Of a stretch of DNA of 16,221 bases, positions 1 through 7,978 are shown piece by piece (position 1 is the stretch's first letter; every line of letters begins with the position of its first letter). The DNA lies in the NCBI GenBank assembly GCA_023413645.1, contig JAEZPN010000003.1, forward strand, positions 1 to 16,221. The letters run 5' to 3'. Under the pieces are notes generated by a model that was not told the DNA's origin, did no database searches, and saw nothing but the letters and a program-made list of their open reading frames with translations. A program made the position numbers and the translations under genes. The stretch comes from Bacteroidota bacterium. Lineage in GTDB: Bacteria > Bacteroidota > Bacteroidia > Bacteroidales > Rikenellaceae.

Positions 1-2474
1 CCTGGATATTTATCGATGCTGCCACTAACGCCGACACCGTATGTGCCGCCCTTCTCCTCGCGGATAGAGACCATATAGCGAGAGTCGAGTGCTCTACCCA
101 ACAAATCGACAATAAGGCGATTCTTTGCGTTATTCTCGATAGCACCAGTATAGTTGAGGCGAACAGAGACCTTTGGCTGCTGCATAGGAGTGCGGAAGTC
201 GTTAGTTACCTCACCCTCGGCTGTGCGAACGCCATCATCAACCACTGCATACTCCACCTTTTTAGATGTAGGTAGCGAGCCGATATACTTCTCAACGAGT
301 GGTTTCAAGGTATCCAAATCAATGTTGCCGACGATAACAAAGCGGAAGTCATCAGCATAGCCATACAACTGCGAATGAACACTTTGCAGGGTAGAGATAT
401 TCAAAGCCTCAATCTGTGCAGCAGAAGTAATCTGCTGGCGGTAGTGGTTGTTGAAAAGTGTCTTTTGCAACTCTTTTGAACATATGTAGTTAGGGTCTTG
501 CTCCATATTGGCGAAGTATGGACCATACATATTCTTAAGGTTGTTAAGGTCGGTCTCATTGAAGCGAGGCGAGGTGAAATTGAGATATACAAGTTGTAGA
601 ATAGTCTCAATGTCCTTTGGTGAGCCACCTGCATTTATTGCGTGTTCGTATGCTGCAACAGCGGTGGATGCCCAAGCAGACTTACCAACCAACTGCTTGT
701 TTAACTCCGTAGCAGAGAACTTACCCACTCCCGACTGGCTCATCACCATCCCGAGAAACTGACCGTGGTAATACTCATCATCGTTGAGCATAGAGCAACC
801 GCCCTTTGACACAGCGTTGATAACCACCTCATCTGCCTTTAGTGTTGATGGGCGAACTATCACTTTAATACCATTCTTCAATGTCCACTCGGTAAAGCCT
901 AATGACTCGTTATAAGATGTAGCCTTAACCTTTGAACCATTAAGTTTTGTCGTTGGGTCAATGAGTGGTTCGATAACGGTGTTGTCGCTGTATGACTCAA
1001 TCTCCGATGCCTCTACCTCGGCGATGATTGCTAACAACTCATCCTCGGTAGGGATATTAACACCATCCTTTTTGGGCGAACGAGCAAGAATCACAAGATT
1101 CTCGTTAGGCTTTGCCATCTCTGCGTATGCCTGATTAACCTGCTCTACGGTTAGTGAGTTGATAAACATCTGTGCTAACTGCCACTCTGTCTCTGCATCC
1201 ATCATCGAATCACCATTGGCGAAGTGTGCGATGCAACGCTCTACATATGCCTCATTGCTTACATCGTTGCGATTAGCATAACTACGCTCTGCCCAGCGAA
1301 GAATCTCCTGCTTTGCACGTTCGAACTCGCCTGTAGTAAAGCCATAGCGACGCATACGCTCCATCTCGGTGTACATAGTGCGGAAAGCATCATCAATGCG
1401 ACCATCGTGTGCAGTTACCGAGAATGCTGTAGACTCCATTGTAGGGCAGATACCTATGCCACCCTCGCTCATACCGCCACCGAGAATTGTTGCATCAGCA
1501 GCCTGTGCAATCTCCTCGAAGCGAGCATTCATCATCACGCTTGCAAAGGTCTTGATAAGGTCATACGAGTAACCAACGATAGTTTTATACTCCTTGGGTA
1601 GTGTCTCACGGCGAGCAAACATCATCACACCTGAGCGGGTCATCTCTGGGTCAGCGAAGATAGAGATGATTGGTTCCTCTGTTGCGGGAACAGTGATAAC
1701 CTCCTTTTGTGCTGCATCAGCCGCAGATGCTGGGATGTCCGCCATAAGAGTCTTAATCTTTGCCTCTACTTCGTCTACATCAACATCGCCAACAATGACG
1801 ATAGCCTGATACTCGGGGCGATACCACTTCTTGTAGAATGCCTCCAACTCTGTGTGGTCGAACGACTGCAAGCCATCGAGATAGCCAATAAGATTGCGAC
1901 GCTCGTAGATAGTGCCCTTGAATAGATTTTGGAGCATATCGTTTTGAGCACGAAGCATAGCACCATCACGGGTGCGAAGCTCCTCCATAATAACACCACG
2001 CTCCGAGTCAATCTCTGCGGGCTCAAGTGCGATAAACTGCGACCAGTCGTGAAGAATAAGGAGAGCCAAATCGACATTCTCTGCTGTTACGGGCAAATCC
2101 TTAATCTCATACTTCGTATAATCCCACGATGTCGCAGCATTGAGGTTAAGACCGAACTGAACGCCCGCAGCCTCCAAACGCTCTATCATCGCCTTATCTG
2201 GGAGATTCTTCGTGCCATTGAAAGCCATATGCTCAAGAAAGTGAGCCAAGCCCTGCTGGTCGTCATCCTCCTGCACAGCACCTACATCGTGGTAGATATA
2301 GAAACTCGCCTGACCCTTGGGCTTCTCATTGTGGCGGATATAGTAGGTCATACCATTATCCAATTTGCCAATGCGAACGGCAGGGTCGAGAGGTAGTTGC
2401 TCCACCATAGGTTGAGCACTGATAGTTGCTACACTCACTACAAGTGCGACAAACAAAAAGAGTAGTTTTTTCAT
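1..2474 (-). CDS. M16 family zinc metallopeptidase (pitrilysin/insulinase type), partial
   Basis: This is an envelope metallopeptidase of the M16 family. About 824 residues are visible and the frame is still open at base 1, so the C-terminal end lies outside; family members of this layout usually have about 930-950 residues. The N-terminus (MKKLLFLFVALVVSVATISA) is a clear Sec signal peptide. The inverted zinc motif HxxEH is at H78-F-L-E81-H82, and the distal zinc ligand is E158, 76 residues after H82, the expected spacing. This first domain is therefore predicted catalytic. A second M16 repeat starts near the LKNGIKVIV segment (about residue 525) and should be the non-catalytic clamp half. 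The gene is preceded by a TAnnTTTG promoter element and is separated from its neighbour by a terminator, so it is probably transcribed alone. Substrate is unknown; I infer turnover of peptides in the periplasm. Confidence 0.95.
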   Translation of the reverse strand, partial: MKKLLFLFVALVVSVATISAQPMVEQLPLDPAVRIGKLDNGMTYYIRHNEKPKGQASFYIYHDVGAVQEDDDQQGLAHFLEHMAFNGTKNLPDKAMIERLEAAGVQFGLNLNAATSWDYTKYEIKDLPVTAENVDLALLILHDWSQFIALEPAEIDSERGVIMEELRTRDGAMLRAQNDMLQNLFKGTIYERRNLIGYLDGLQSFDHTELEAFYKKWYRPEYQAIVIVGDVDVDEVEAKIKTLMADIPASAADAAQKEVITVPATEEPIISIFADPEMTRSGVMMFARRETLPKEYKTIVGYSYDLIKTFASVMMNARFEEIAQAADATILGGGMSEGGIGICPTMESTAFSVTAHDGRIDDAFRTMYTEMERMRRYGFTTGEFERAKQEILRWAERSYANRNDVSNEAYVERCIAHFANGDSMMDAETEWQLAQMFINSLTVEQVNQAYAEMAKPNENLVILARSPKKDGVNIPTEDELLAIIAEVEASEIESYSDNTVIEPLIDPTTKLNGSKVKATSYNESLGFTEWTLKNGIKVIVRPSTLKADEVVINAVSKGGCSMLNDDEYYHGQFLGMVMSQSGVGKFSATELNKQLVGKSAWASTAVAAYEHAINAGGSPKDIETILQLVYLNFTSPRFNETDLNNLKNMYGPYFANMEQDPNYICSKELQKTLFNNHYRQQITSAAQIEALNISTLQSVHSQLYGYADDFRFVIVGNIDLDTLKPLVEKYIGSLPTSKKVEYAVVDDGVRTAEGEVTNDFRTPMQQPKVSVRLNYTGAIENNAKNRLIVDLLGRALDSRYMVSIREEKGGTYGVGVSGSIDKYP

Positions 2475-2518
2475 AATTTGTTATTTTTTAGGTTGTGAAT
2501 TATCGTGACTTGCTACGG

Positions 2519-2526
2519 CAAAGATA
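2519..2526 (-). promoter_or_regulatory. Putative -7 promoter element of the M16 peptidase gene
   Basis: On the minus strand this reads TATCTTTG, a full match to the Bacteroidota -7 consensus TAnnTTTG. It lies about 45 nt upstream of the ATG at 2474, giving a leader of about 40 nt. I see no convincing -33 TTTG/TTG at the usual 19-21 nt spacing, so the call rests on the -7 element and its position. Confidence 0.5.
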
Positions 2527-2600
2527 TGGCAGAAAATCACGAAAACTACTATATACGCACGGTTATCTATATAACACGGTGTGAGGCTAAATCGCTGTAA

Positions 2601-2648
2601 ATCAATAAAATAAATAAGGCGTAAGATTTCGATTTCTTACACCTTATT
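2601..2648 (-). terminator. Rho-independent terminator after the TPR regulator gene
   Basis: On the minus strand, arms 2648-2635 and 2626-2613 form a 14-bp stem (one U-G wobble) around an 8-nt loop. It is followed by the T-rich run TTATTTTATTG. It sits about 70 nt past the stop codon at 2717. On the plus strand the stem contains a C-A mismatch and has no T-run after it, so it should act only on minus-strand transcripts. It insulates the peptidase gene from the znuA-znuC-regulator unit. Confidence 0.75.
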
Positions 2649-2716
2649 GTAACTAACTGATTTTATGCGATATACGCTCGACCTATATATGTGCTTTGTA
2701 ATATGGAAACAGCCTC

Positions 2717-4237
2717 TTATGGCATCTCCTCAAGGATAACCCTTGCATTTGCACTATCTAACTTGGCAATCTTTGAGCGTAAGCGTGATTTTCGCGTTAG
2801 AATATTGCTTGTTGTCTCGCCAATAAATATGCTAATACTCTTTGCCGAGAAGCCCGCATATATGTAGCAGAGTAGGGTAATGTCGCGCTCCGAAATATTA
2901 GGTATCTCCGAACGCACCAAACAGATTACATTACGCTTGTATGTATTCACAATCTTTTCGAGTTGAGCAATAGACCTCTTGTCTGTTGCGAACTTATCTA
3001 TCTCCGACTTCACCTGTTTGAAGATGCTCTCCTTCTCCTTGCTCACGCCCTGCGTCTCGTAGTAGGTGTTGCTCAACTTATCCAACAACTCATACTGCTT
3101 TTCGAAGAGTTCTGCAATCTGGCGGTGCATATCGCTAACCATAGAGTTGTGCGCCTCCTCTTGCGATGATATATGCTCCGAAATGGCAGATAGTTTATCC
3201 TCCTTATCGCGAATTGCTGACTGCAACTCCGAAGATAGCACCATATACTTACTAATCTCAAGGTCTTTGGATAGCATACGGTGGCGGATGTACATCGCGA
3301 CAACTATCAGCGCCAACAGGGCTATTATGCCCAATGTTATGTAGAGTTCTCTATCCTTCTTTAAGCGATAGGCATTGTACTCGGCTTGTTGCTTAAAATA
3401 CTCCTTCTGAGTAGTCTCAATAGGCTGCTTAAGAGAGTTGCGCACCTCTCTATTTTGAAGTTTCACACCCGCCTCGAAGTATTGCAATGCCTCCTCTGGC
3501 TTGCCTATACGCTTCAATATGTCGGCTTGGGTGAGATATACATTTATAGAATCTTTGGCATTTGTGGTATTGCTCCACGCACGACCGATAAACTCCTCCA
3601 TTCTACCAAAATCCTTGACCTCTGCATAGTAACTTGCTATGGCGACCAGCGAGCCGGAGCCAAACTGCTCGATGTTGTAGCGGTTAACCAAAGCCTCTAC
3701 AATACTTCCACACCTTCCAACCGCATCAATATCATCGCACAAGAAGACAATATTCTGGTAGCACACCATTTCGAGATATTCATCGTGTAGTTTGAGAGCC
3801 ATTTGTAGTGCTTCGTTGATATACTCGATGCCCTTAGCGTTGTCCTCCAAGTTCCAATAGGCGATACCTATGTTTAATAAAGTATATGCAACATCAGACT
3901 CCAGCCCCGCTTTAGTGTAAAAGTCGCATGCCGTTTGGTATGCCTCTAAGCACTTGCTGTAGTCGTAGTTGTTGCGATAGATGTTGCCTATCTCGGTGTA
4001 TAGCTCTCCCGCAGCGCAGTTGTCGTTGAGCTCGGATAACAGTTTCTCGGCCTCGGTGTAGGCAATCATAGCCTCGGCATACTCCCCGCGCTGGCTCAAT
4101 GTGCGACCATAGTGGTATAACGACAGGTATTTATTGTCTACACCGTCACTATGTTTGGCGTCATCCGTTCTATCGCACGAGTGCAGAATAGGTAAAACGG
4201 ATAGAATAAGTATGGTGCAAAGTGCTCTAAGTTTCAT
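2717..4237 (-). CDS. TPR-containing membrane-spanning regulator with C-terminal HTH
   Basis: The 506-residue product has a signal sequence with a lipobox-like end (ILHSC, Cys21). A helical TPR-type region follows at about residues 36-290. A single membrane segment (about 299-316) is flanked by basic residues (RLKKDR before, RHR after), then a long charged coiled coil (about 321-435). The C-terminus (about 448-492, starting ISERDITLLCYIYAGFS) resembles the LuxR-like helix-turn-helix seen in many Bacteroidota TPR regulators. I infer a one-component sensor: periplasmic TPR domain, inner-membrane anchor, cytoplasmic DNA-binding end. The start is placed at 4237 because it gives the signal peptide; an upstream in-frame ATG at 4336 would overlap the ABC gene. 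It begins 37 bp after the znuC-like stop with no obvious promoter between, so it is probably co-transcribed with the metal-uptake genes. Ligand and target genes are unknown. Confidence 0.85.
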   Translation of the reverse strand: MKLRALCTILILSVLPILHSCDRTDDAKHSDGVDNKYLSLYHYGRTLSQRGEYAEAMIAYTEAEKLLSELNDNCAAGELYTEIGNIYRNNYDYSKCLEAYQTACDFYTKAGLESDVAYTLLNIGIAYWNLEDNAKGIEYINEALQMALKLHDEYLEMVCYQNIVFLCDDIDAVGRCGSIVEALVNRYNIEQFGSGSLVAIASYYAEVKDFGRMEEFIGRAWSNTTNAKDSINVYLTQADILKRIGKPEEALQYFEAGVKLQNREVRNSLKQPIETTQKEYFKQQAEYNAYRLKKDRELYITLGIIALLALIVVAMYIRHRMLSKDLEISKYMVLSSELQSAIRDKEDKLSAISEHISSQEEAHNSMVSDMHRQIAELFEKQYELLDKLSNTYYETQGVSKEKESIFKQVKSEIDKFATDKRSIAQLEKIVNTYKRNVICLVRSEIPNISERDITLLCYIYAGFSAKSISIFIGETTSNILTRKSRLRSKIAKLDSANARVILEEMP

Positions 4238-4274
4238 CTGTGGTATGGTTGTAGTAGTGGCTGATTGATGAGCG

Positions 4275-5048
4275 TTACTCGTGGCAGTGGGGGCAGTGGT
4301 GGTGCTCGCCAAGGACGGTGTGGGGAACGTCACCATGCGTGATTATCTGGATGGGGCAGTCGTAGTTGCGTAGCTGCTCCTCGGTGATGACGTTAGAGTC
4401 GTGGCGATGCACATGGCGGTTGACGCAGACGATGTTGTTAACAACGCTCGAAATCGTGCCCACGTCGTGCGAAACCATCATAATAGCCATGTCGTGGCTT
4501 AGGTGGTGCAGCAGGTTGTATAGCTCATTCTCGAAGCGGTTATCCACAAAGTTCGTTGGTTCATCAAGCACCAGAAGCTTAGGTTCCGAGATAATGGCAC
4601 GGCAGAGCATGACGCGCTGAAGCTGACCTCCCGATAGCTCGCCTATGGGGCGAGAGGCGAGGTGGTCGAGGTGTGCCTGCTTGAGTGTTGCCATGACACG
4701 CTCGCGCTCAGTCTTGCCATAGCGGCGTAGCATGCCGCGCTCTGACTGGAGTCCCGACATTACAACCTCCAAAACTGAGATAGGGAAGACCTTGTCGAAT
4801 GACGACACCTGTGGCAAGTAACCGATGTGTGGCTTGCCGTGGCGCATAATTGAGGCGTCGAAGTGAATGTCTCCACGGTAGGGTACAATGCCCATGATGG
4901 CCTTAACGAGGGTGCTCTTGCCACCGCCATTGGGGCCTATGATGCCGAGGAAGTCGTCAGCATATATATCGAGGTCTACGTGCTCGAGTGCGCGAACGGA
5001 GTCGTAGGTGACGCTAAGGTCGCGTATGGTGATTATAGGTTGCTTCAT
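4275..5048 (-). CDS. znuC: Metal ABC transporter ATP-binding protein (ZnuC-like)
   Basis: This 257-residue protein is a complete ABC ATPase of the zinc/manganese uptake class, predicted to power import through an inner-membrane permease. It shows Walker A GPNGGGKST (38-46), the Q-loop at Gln80 (YLPQ), signature LSGGQ (138-142), Walker B LLVLDEP (about 158-164) and the H-loop His194 (VSHD). The C-terminus is rich in possible metal ligands: H212, H214, H216 and the final tail GEHHHCPHCHE. It follows the binding-protein gene directly. The start is set at 5048, which aligns with family N-termini (MKQPIITIRDL). An alternative ATG at 5060 adds four residues and overlaps the znuA-like stop by 10 nt. 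No permease gene follows; the next gene is the TPR regulator. Zinc rather than manganese is inferred from the His-rich features. Confidence 0.9.
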   Translation of the reverse strand: MKQPIITIRDLSVTYDSVRALEHVDLDIYADDFLGIIGPNGGGKSTLVKAIMGIVPYRGDIHFDASIMRHGKPHIGYLPQVSSFDKVFPISVLEVVMSGLQSERGMLRRYGKTERERVMATLKQAHLDHLASRPIGELSGGQLQRVMLCRAIISEPKLLVLDEPTNFVDNRFENELYNLLHHLSHDMAIMMVSHDVGTISSVVNNIVCVNRHVHRHDSNVITEEQLRNYDCPIQIITHGDVPHTVLGEHHHCPHCHE

Positions 5049-5050
5049 AT

Positions 5051-5893
5051 TTAACGGCATATAATCTCTGTAACACGCTCAATCTCACCGAGTATGTCCT
5101 CTGAGAGTGGGTCGGTGGTAATAATCTCTATGCCAGTGTCGTTGGCTATGGCGCGCACCTTATCTTCGCTATATTGTGGCTGGCGGAGGATAGCCTTTAT
5201 GTTGTGCTCCTTGGCCTTCTCGATAAGCGCTGTTGTCTGGCGCAATGAGGGTTCCTTGCCGTCGTGCTCGATTGCAATCTGCTCGATGCCGTAGTCGCGG
5301 GCGTAGTAGGTGTAGGCGGGGTGGTAGATCATCATAGCCTCCACGCCCTCTGTCTCGATACGTGTAGCACAGAAGTTGTCGAGGGTGTCGAGGCGCTGAA
5401 GGAGCTGCTCTGTGGCGTTGGTGTACTTCACAGAGTCGGGGTAGTGTGCCATGATGGCAGCGTGGGCATTGGTAACCATTGTGCGTAGTGCACGTGGCGA
5501 GGTCCAGATGTGGGGGTCTACGCCATGCTTATGCTGGTGGTTGCCATGTGAGCAACTGCCTGCGATAAGTTCAATATCCTTCGAGAGGTTTACAACCTCC
5601 GCGTCGCCACCGATACGCTGCACGAGACTCTGCTCAAAATCTATGAGACCTGTCGAGAAGATAAACTCCGCATCGCTGAAGGCAGTCACCTGCTTGGGTG
5701 TAGGCTCGAAGGTTTCGGGACTTGCACCCTTGGGTACTATAACCTCGACGTCGAAATCGCCCATGGTAATCTCCTCGATGATGCTCTGCAGTGGGGTGAT
5801 TGTTACATATATAGTCTTTTTATCACTCTCGCTTTTTGTGGCGCAGCCAACGATAAGAAGGACGCATATTATGAATGTTGTTATTTTTTTCAT
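5051..5893 (-). CDS. znuA: Zinc ABC transporter substrate-binding lipoprotein (ZnuA-like)
   Basis: The 280-residue lipoprotein is a cluster A-I metal-binding protein (TroA/ZnuA fold) that should capture zinc outside the inner membrane. The signal peptide ends in LLIVGC, with lipidated Cys17. Probable metal ligands are H128 (DPHIW), H191 (YHPAY) and D261 (TTDPL). A short His-rich loop (H116, H119, H121, H123) lies just before H128, typical of zinc rather than manganese binders. The family's first ligand position, usually His in a GxxPH context, reads GASPE here, placing Glu60 there. The start at 5893 gives the signal peptide and leaves the TACCTTTG promoter element upstream; an in-frame ATG at 5968 would put 25 extra residues before it and span the promoter. 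First gene of the unit with znuC and the TPR regulator. Confidence 0.92.
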   Translation of the reverse strand: MKKITTFIICVLLIVGCATKSESDKKTIYVTITPLQSIIEEITMGDFDVEVIVPKGASPETFEPTPKQVTAFSDAEFIFSTGLIDFEQSLVQRIGGDAEVVNLSKDIELIAGSCSHGNHQHKHGVDPHIWTSPRALRTMVTNAHAAIMAHYPDSVKYTNATEQLLQRLDTLDNFCATRIETEGVEAMMIYHPAYTYYARDYGIEQIAIEHDGKEPSLRQTTALIEKAKEHNIKAILRQPQYSEDKVRAIANDTGIEIITTDPLSEDILGEIERVTEIICR

Positions 5894-5924
5894 TGTAATA
5901 TAATCTTTATGGAAAATGTGAAGG

Positions 5925-5932
5925 CAAAGGTA
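5925..5932 (-). promoter_or_regulatory. Putative -7 promoter element of the znuA-like gene
   Basis: The minus strand reads TACCTTTG, a full TAnnTTTG match, about 32 nt upstream of the ATG at 5893. It supports that start over the longer 5968 frame. The upstream TTTTTG run is not at standard spacing, so the -33 element is unclear. I see no obvious Zur-type palindrome overlapping it. Confidence 0.5.
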
Positions 5933-5973
5933 TAAAAAAGTGTGCAAAAATCTTGTTTTTGTCGGCAAAAAAT

Positions 5974-6001
5974 AAGATATTTGTGAGTCAAATATTAAAC
6001 A
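5974..6001 (+). promoter_or_regulatory. Possible promoter region of the flavodiiron gene
   Basis: The plus strand contains GATATTTG at about 5985-5992, one base off the TAnnTTTG consensus, about 18 nt before the ATG at 6010. A TTG lies 20 nt upstream of it, the expected spacing for a -33 element. The intergenic space shared with the divergent znuA-like gene is only 116 bp, so the two promoters lie nearly back to back. Confidence 0.3.
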
Positions 6002-6009
6002 TATGCAAA

Positions 6010-7173
6010 ATGATTAAGAATATAACCGAAAAAATAGTCTATATTGGCGTTGATGATACGGACATCGACTTGTTCGAGAGCCAGTATGTTGTGCCTGAGG
6101 GCGTGTCGTATAACTCATATCTTATCCTCGATGAGAAGGTTGCAGTGATGGATACTGTAGATCTTCGTAAGGCGGATGAGTGGCTTGATAATTTGAACAC
6201 CGCACTCGCTGGTCGCAAGCCCGACTATCTTATCGTTCAGCACCTCGAGCCCGACCACGCTGGTACTATCGCTCGCGTTATGGCTCTCTATCCCGATATG
6301 CAGGTCGTAGCATCGGACAAGGCTGTTAAGATGTTACCCAACTTCTTCCACGACACCACATTCGATGGCCGCACAATCGGCGTTAAGGAGGGTGACACAC
6401 TCTCACTTGGTGGTCGCACACTCACCTTCGCTATGGCACCCATGGTGCACTGGCCCGAGGTTATGGTGACATACGACAGCACAGACAAGGTGCTCTTCTC
6501 GGCTGATGGCTTCGGTAAGTTTGGCGCATTGTGCAACGGTGGCGAGTGGGCATGTGAGGCACGACGCTACTACTTCAATATCTGCGGTAAGTATGGCGCA
6601 CCTGTTCAGGCTCTCTTGAAGAAGGCTGCGACACTCGATATTGCTATCATCTGCCCAACACATGGTCCCGTTCTTACGGAGAACCTCGGCTACTACATTG
6701 GTCTCTACGACACATGGAGCAAGTATGAGCCCGAGACTGAGGGTGTGCTTGTGGCATACGCCTCTATCCACGGTAACACTGCTCAGGTGGCGCGTAAGTT
6801 TGCGGAGATTTTGGAGGCTAAGGGCGCAGAGAAGGTTGTCGTTGCAGACCTCTCGCGTTGCGACATGGCTGAGGCTGTGGAGGATGCCTTCCGCTATAGC
6901 CGTCTTGTGGTTGCAGCAGCTTCGTACGATGCAGATGTATTCCCTCCCATGCACGACTTCTTGCACCACCTCGCTATCAAGAACTTCTCGAAGCGCCGCA
7001 TCGGTATTATCGAGAATGGCTCGTGGGCACCTTCGGCAGGTAAGGCAATGCGTAAGATTATCGACACGTTCAAGGATGTCACCGTGGTAGATACAATGGT
7101 GACTATCGTCTCTACATTGAAACCTTCGGATATGCCAGCTTTGGAGCGCTTGGCTGACGAGGTTTTGGCGTAA
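6010..7173 (+). CDS. fprA: FprA family A-type flavoprotein (flavodiiron protein)
   Basis: This 387-residue soluble protein is a flavodiiron protein, a family that reduces O2 to water and/or NO to N2O using a diiron site fed by FMN. The metallo-beta-lactamase-like domain (about 1-245) carries the full ligand set: H78, E80, D82, H83 (HLEPDH), H147 (VHWPE), D166 (SADGFG) and H218 (PTHGP). The flavodoxin domain (about 246-387) starts with VLVAYASIHGNTAQV, holding the FMN phosphate-binding loop. No extra rubredoxin or flavin-reductase domain is fused, so it is class A and needs a separate electron donor. In an anaerobic or nanaerobic gut-type bacterium the inferred role is oxygen detoxification. 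The start at 6010 is preferred to the in-frame ATG at 5953, because the next residues match family N-termini and the longer form overlaps the promoter region. It has its own terminator. Confidence 0.95.
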   Translation: MIKNITEKIVYIGVDDTDIDLFESQYVVPEGVSYNSYLILDEKVAVMDTVDLRKADEWLDNLNTALAGRKPDYLIVQHLEPDHAGTIARVMALYPDMQVVASDKAVKMLPNFFHDTTFDGRTIGVKEGDTLSLGGRTLTFAMAPMVHWPEVMVTYDSTDKVLFSADGFGKFGALCNGGEWACEARRYYFNICGKYGAPVQALLKKAATLDIAIICPTHGPVLTENLGYYIGLYDTWSKYEPETEGVLVAYASIHGNTAQVARKFAEILEAKGAEKVVVADLSRCDMAEAVEDAFRYSRLVVAAASYDADVFPPMHDFLHHLAIKNFSKRRIGIIENGSWAPSAGKAMRKIIDTFKDVTVVDTMVTIVSTLKPSDMPALERLADEVLA

Positions 7174-7193
7174 GATATTCCAACCCTATATAG

Positions 7194-7237
7194 TAATGGC
7201 TGCCTGGAGTGATTAGGCAGCCATTATTGTTTCTATT
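7194..7237 (+). terminator. Terminator of the flavodiiron gene
   Basis: A perfect 12-bp stem (7194-7205 with 7215-7226; TAATGGCTGCCT arm) surrounds a 9-nt loop, followed by the T-rich TTGTTTCTATT. It lies 20 nt after the fprA stop and between convergent genes. The minus-strand exit side is poorer in T, but the same hairpin could also end the DUF1294 transcript. Confidence 0.8.
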
Positions 7238-7517
7238 CGTATAACTTCAGTAGTATATATATTATAAGTATGGCATGAAGCAGAAGCAGTGCCGGTACGC
7301 CATACTTGAACTTCGCATGTTGCGTCTTGTGGCTAAATAGCTGCATGGCAAGAAGCGCTCCGATGCTACCTCCCGCAGCTGCCATGCTTAGCAGTATGCG
7401 CTCGGGGATGCGCTTAACGCCCCTCTTCTTGCTCTTCGACCTCTGCTTGTCTATGCCGTAGGTTGCGAACGTAGCAAGGTTGATAAGCGCAACCATGATA
7501 ACCACAAACTTCAACAT
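7233..7517 (-). CDS. DUF1294 family small membrane protein
   Basis: A 94-residue inner-membrane protein of the DUF1294 family, whose function is unknown. It shows two or three hydrophobic segments (about 3-20, possibly 41-60, and 73-91). Between the first two is the basic stretch GIDKQRSKSKKRGVKRIPER, a hallmark of the family (Y-x-x-D-K, then RIPE). The length is normal. It begins 6 bp after the stop of the calycin-like lipoprotein gene, so it is the last member of the TonB-receptor unit. It ends just beside the fprA terminator hairpin. Whether it works with the receptor or merely shares its transcript cannot be told from sequence. Confidence 0.88.
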   Translation of the reverse strand: MLKFVVIMVALINLATFATYGIDKQRSKSKKRGVKRIPERILLSMAAAGGSIGALLAMQLFSHKTQHAKFKYGVPALLLLHAILIIYILLKLYE

Positions 7518-7523
7518 AATCTG

Positions 7524-7976
7524 CTACTTTGTGCCGCTATAGGTTACGGGATACTCGCCACACATGAAGCTGAGCGACATAGTATCGTTAGTGATAAGGC
7601 CTGTAAGATTTGTTATTGTGAACTTCTCGAAAGGACCACCCATAGCGTAGGGGATGATGTTGTCGCCCGCAAGGACATAGTTACCCACCGCACCAATGCA
7701 ATCAACACCCTCAACAACCATGTCGAGCTTGATAGGCATGCCGTCAGCAAACTTCACCTTGTACATCACAAAGTTGAGCTTACCATCCAAAATCTCGTAG
7801 TCCACCTCTACCTCCTCCTGGGTGTAGAAGGTGCCATCGTTCTGGTCAACGGTCATTGTGCCAGTGTAGCACTCTCCCTTCTCTGGGTTTGAGGGTAGGG
7901 CGTTGTTCTCGCCATTCTCGCAAGCCACAAACGTAAGGCTCACGAGTGAAAGAAGTAGAAATCTAAGTGTTTTCAT
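7524..7976 (-). CDS. Calycin-like domain lipoprotein
   Basis: A 150-residue lipoprotein. The signal peptide ends in LTFVAC (Cys19), followed by an acidic linker ENGENN. The rest is a predicted all-beta domain (about 33-150) with alternating hydrophobic residues. It begins YTGTMTV and has a later GMPIKLDMVVEGV segment, which resembles the Bacteroidota lipocalin-like/calycin-like beta-barrel family. Family members are thought to be small surface or periplasmic ligand-binding barrels, but none of this type has a role I can state. It starts 2 bp after the TonB-receptor stop, so translation of the two is probably coupled. Binding the receptor's ligand at the outer membrane is a reasonable inference, not something visible in the sequence. 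Confidence 0.8.
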   Translation of the reverse strand: MKTLRFLLLSLVSLTFVACENGENNALPSNPEKGECYTGTMTVDQNDGTFYTQEEVEVDYEILDGKLNFVMYKVKFADGMPIKLDMVVEGVDCIGAVGNYVLAGDNIIPYAMGGPFEKFTITNLTGLITNDTMSLSFMCGEYPVTYSGTK

Positions 7977-7978
7977 AG

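Noticed and set aside
154..2396. Several plus-strand frames opposite the M16 peptidase
   Set aside because: They are antisense shadows of a continuous minus-strand coding frame that has catalytic motifs at the correct spacing.
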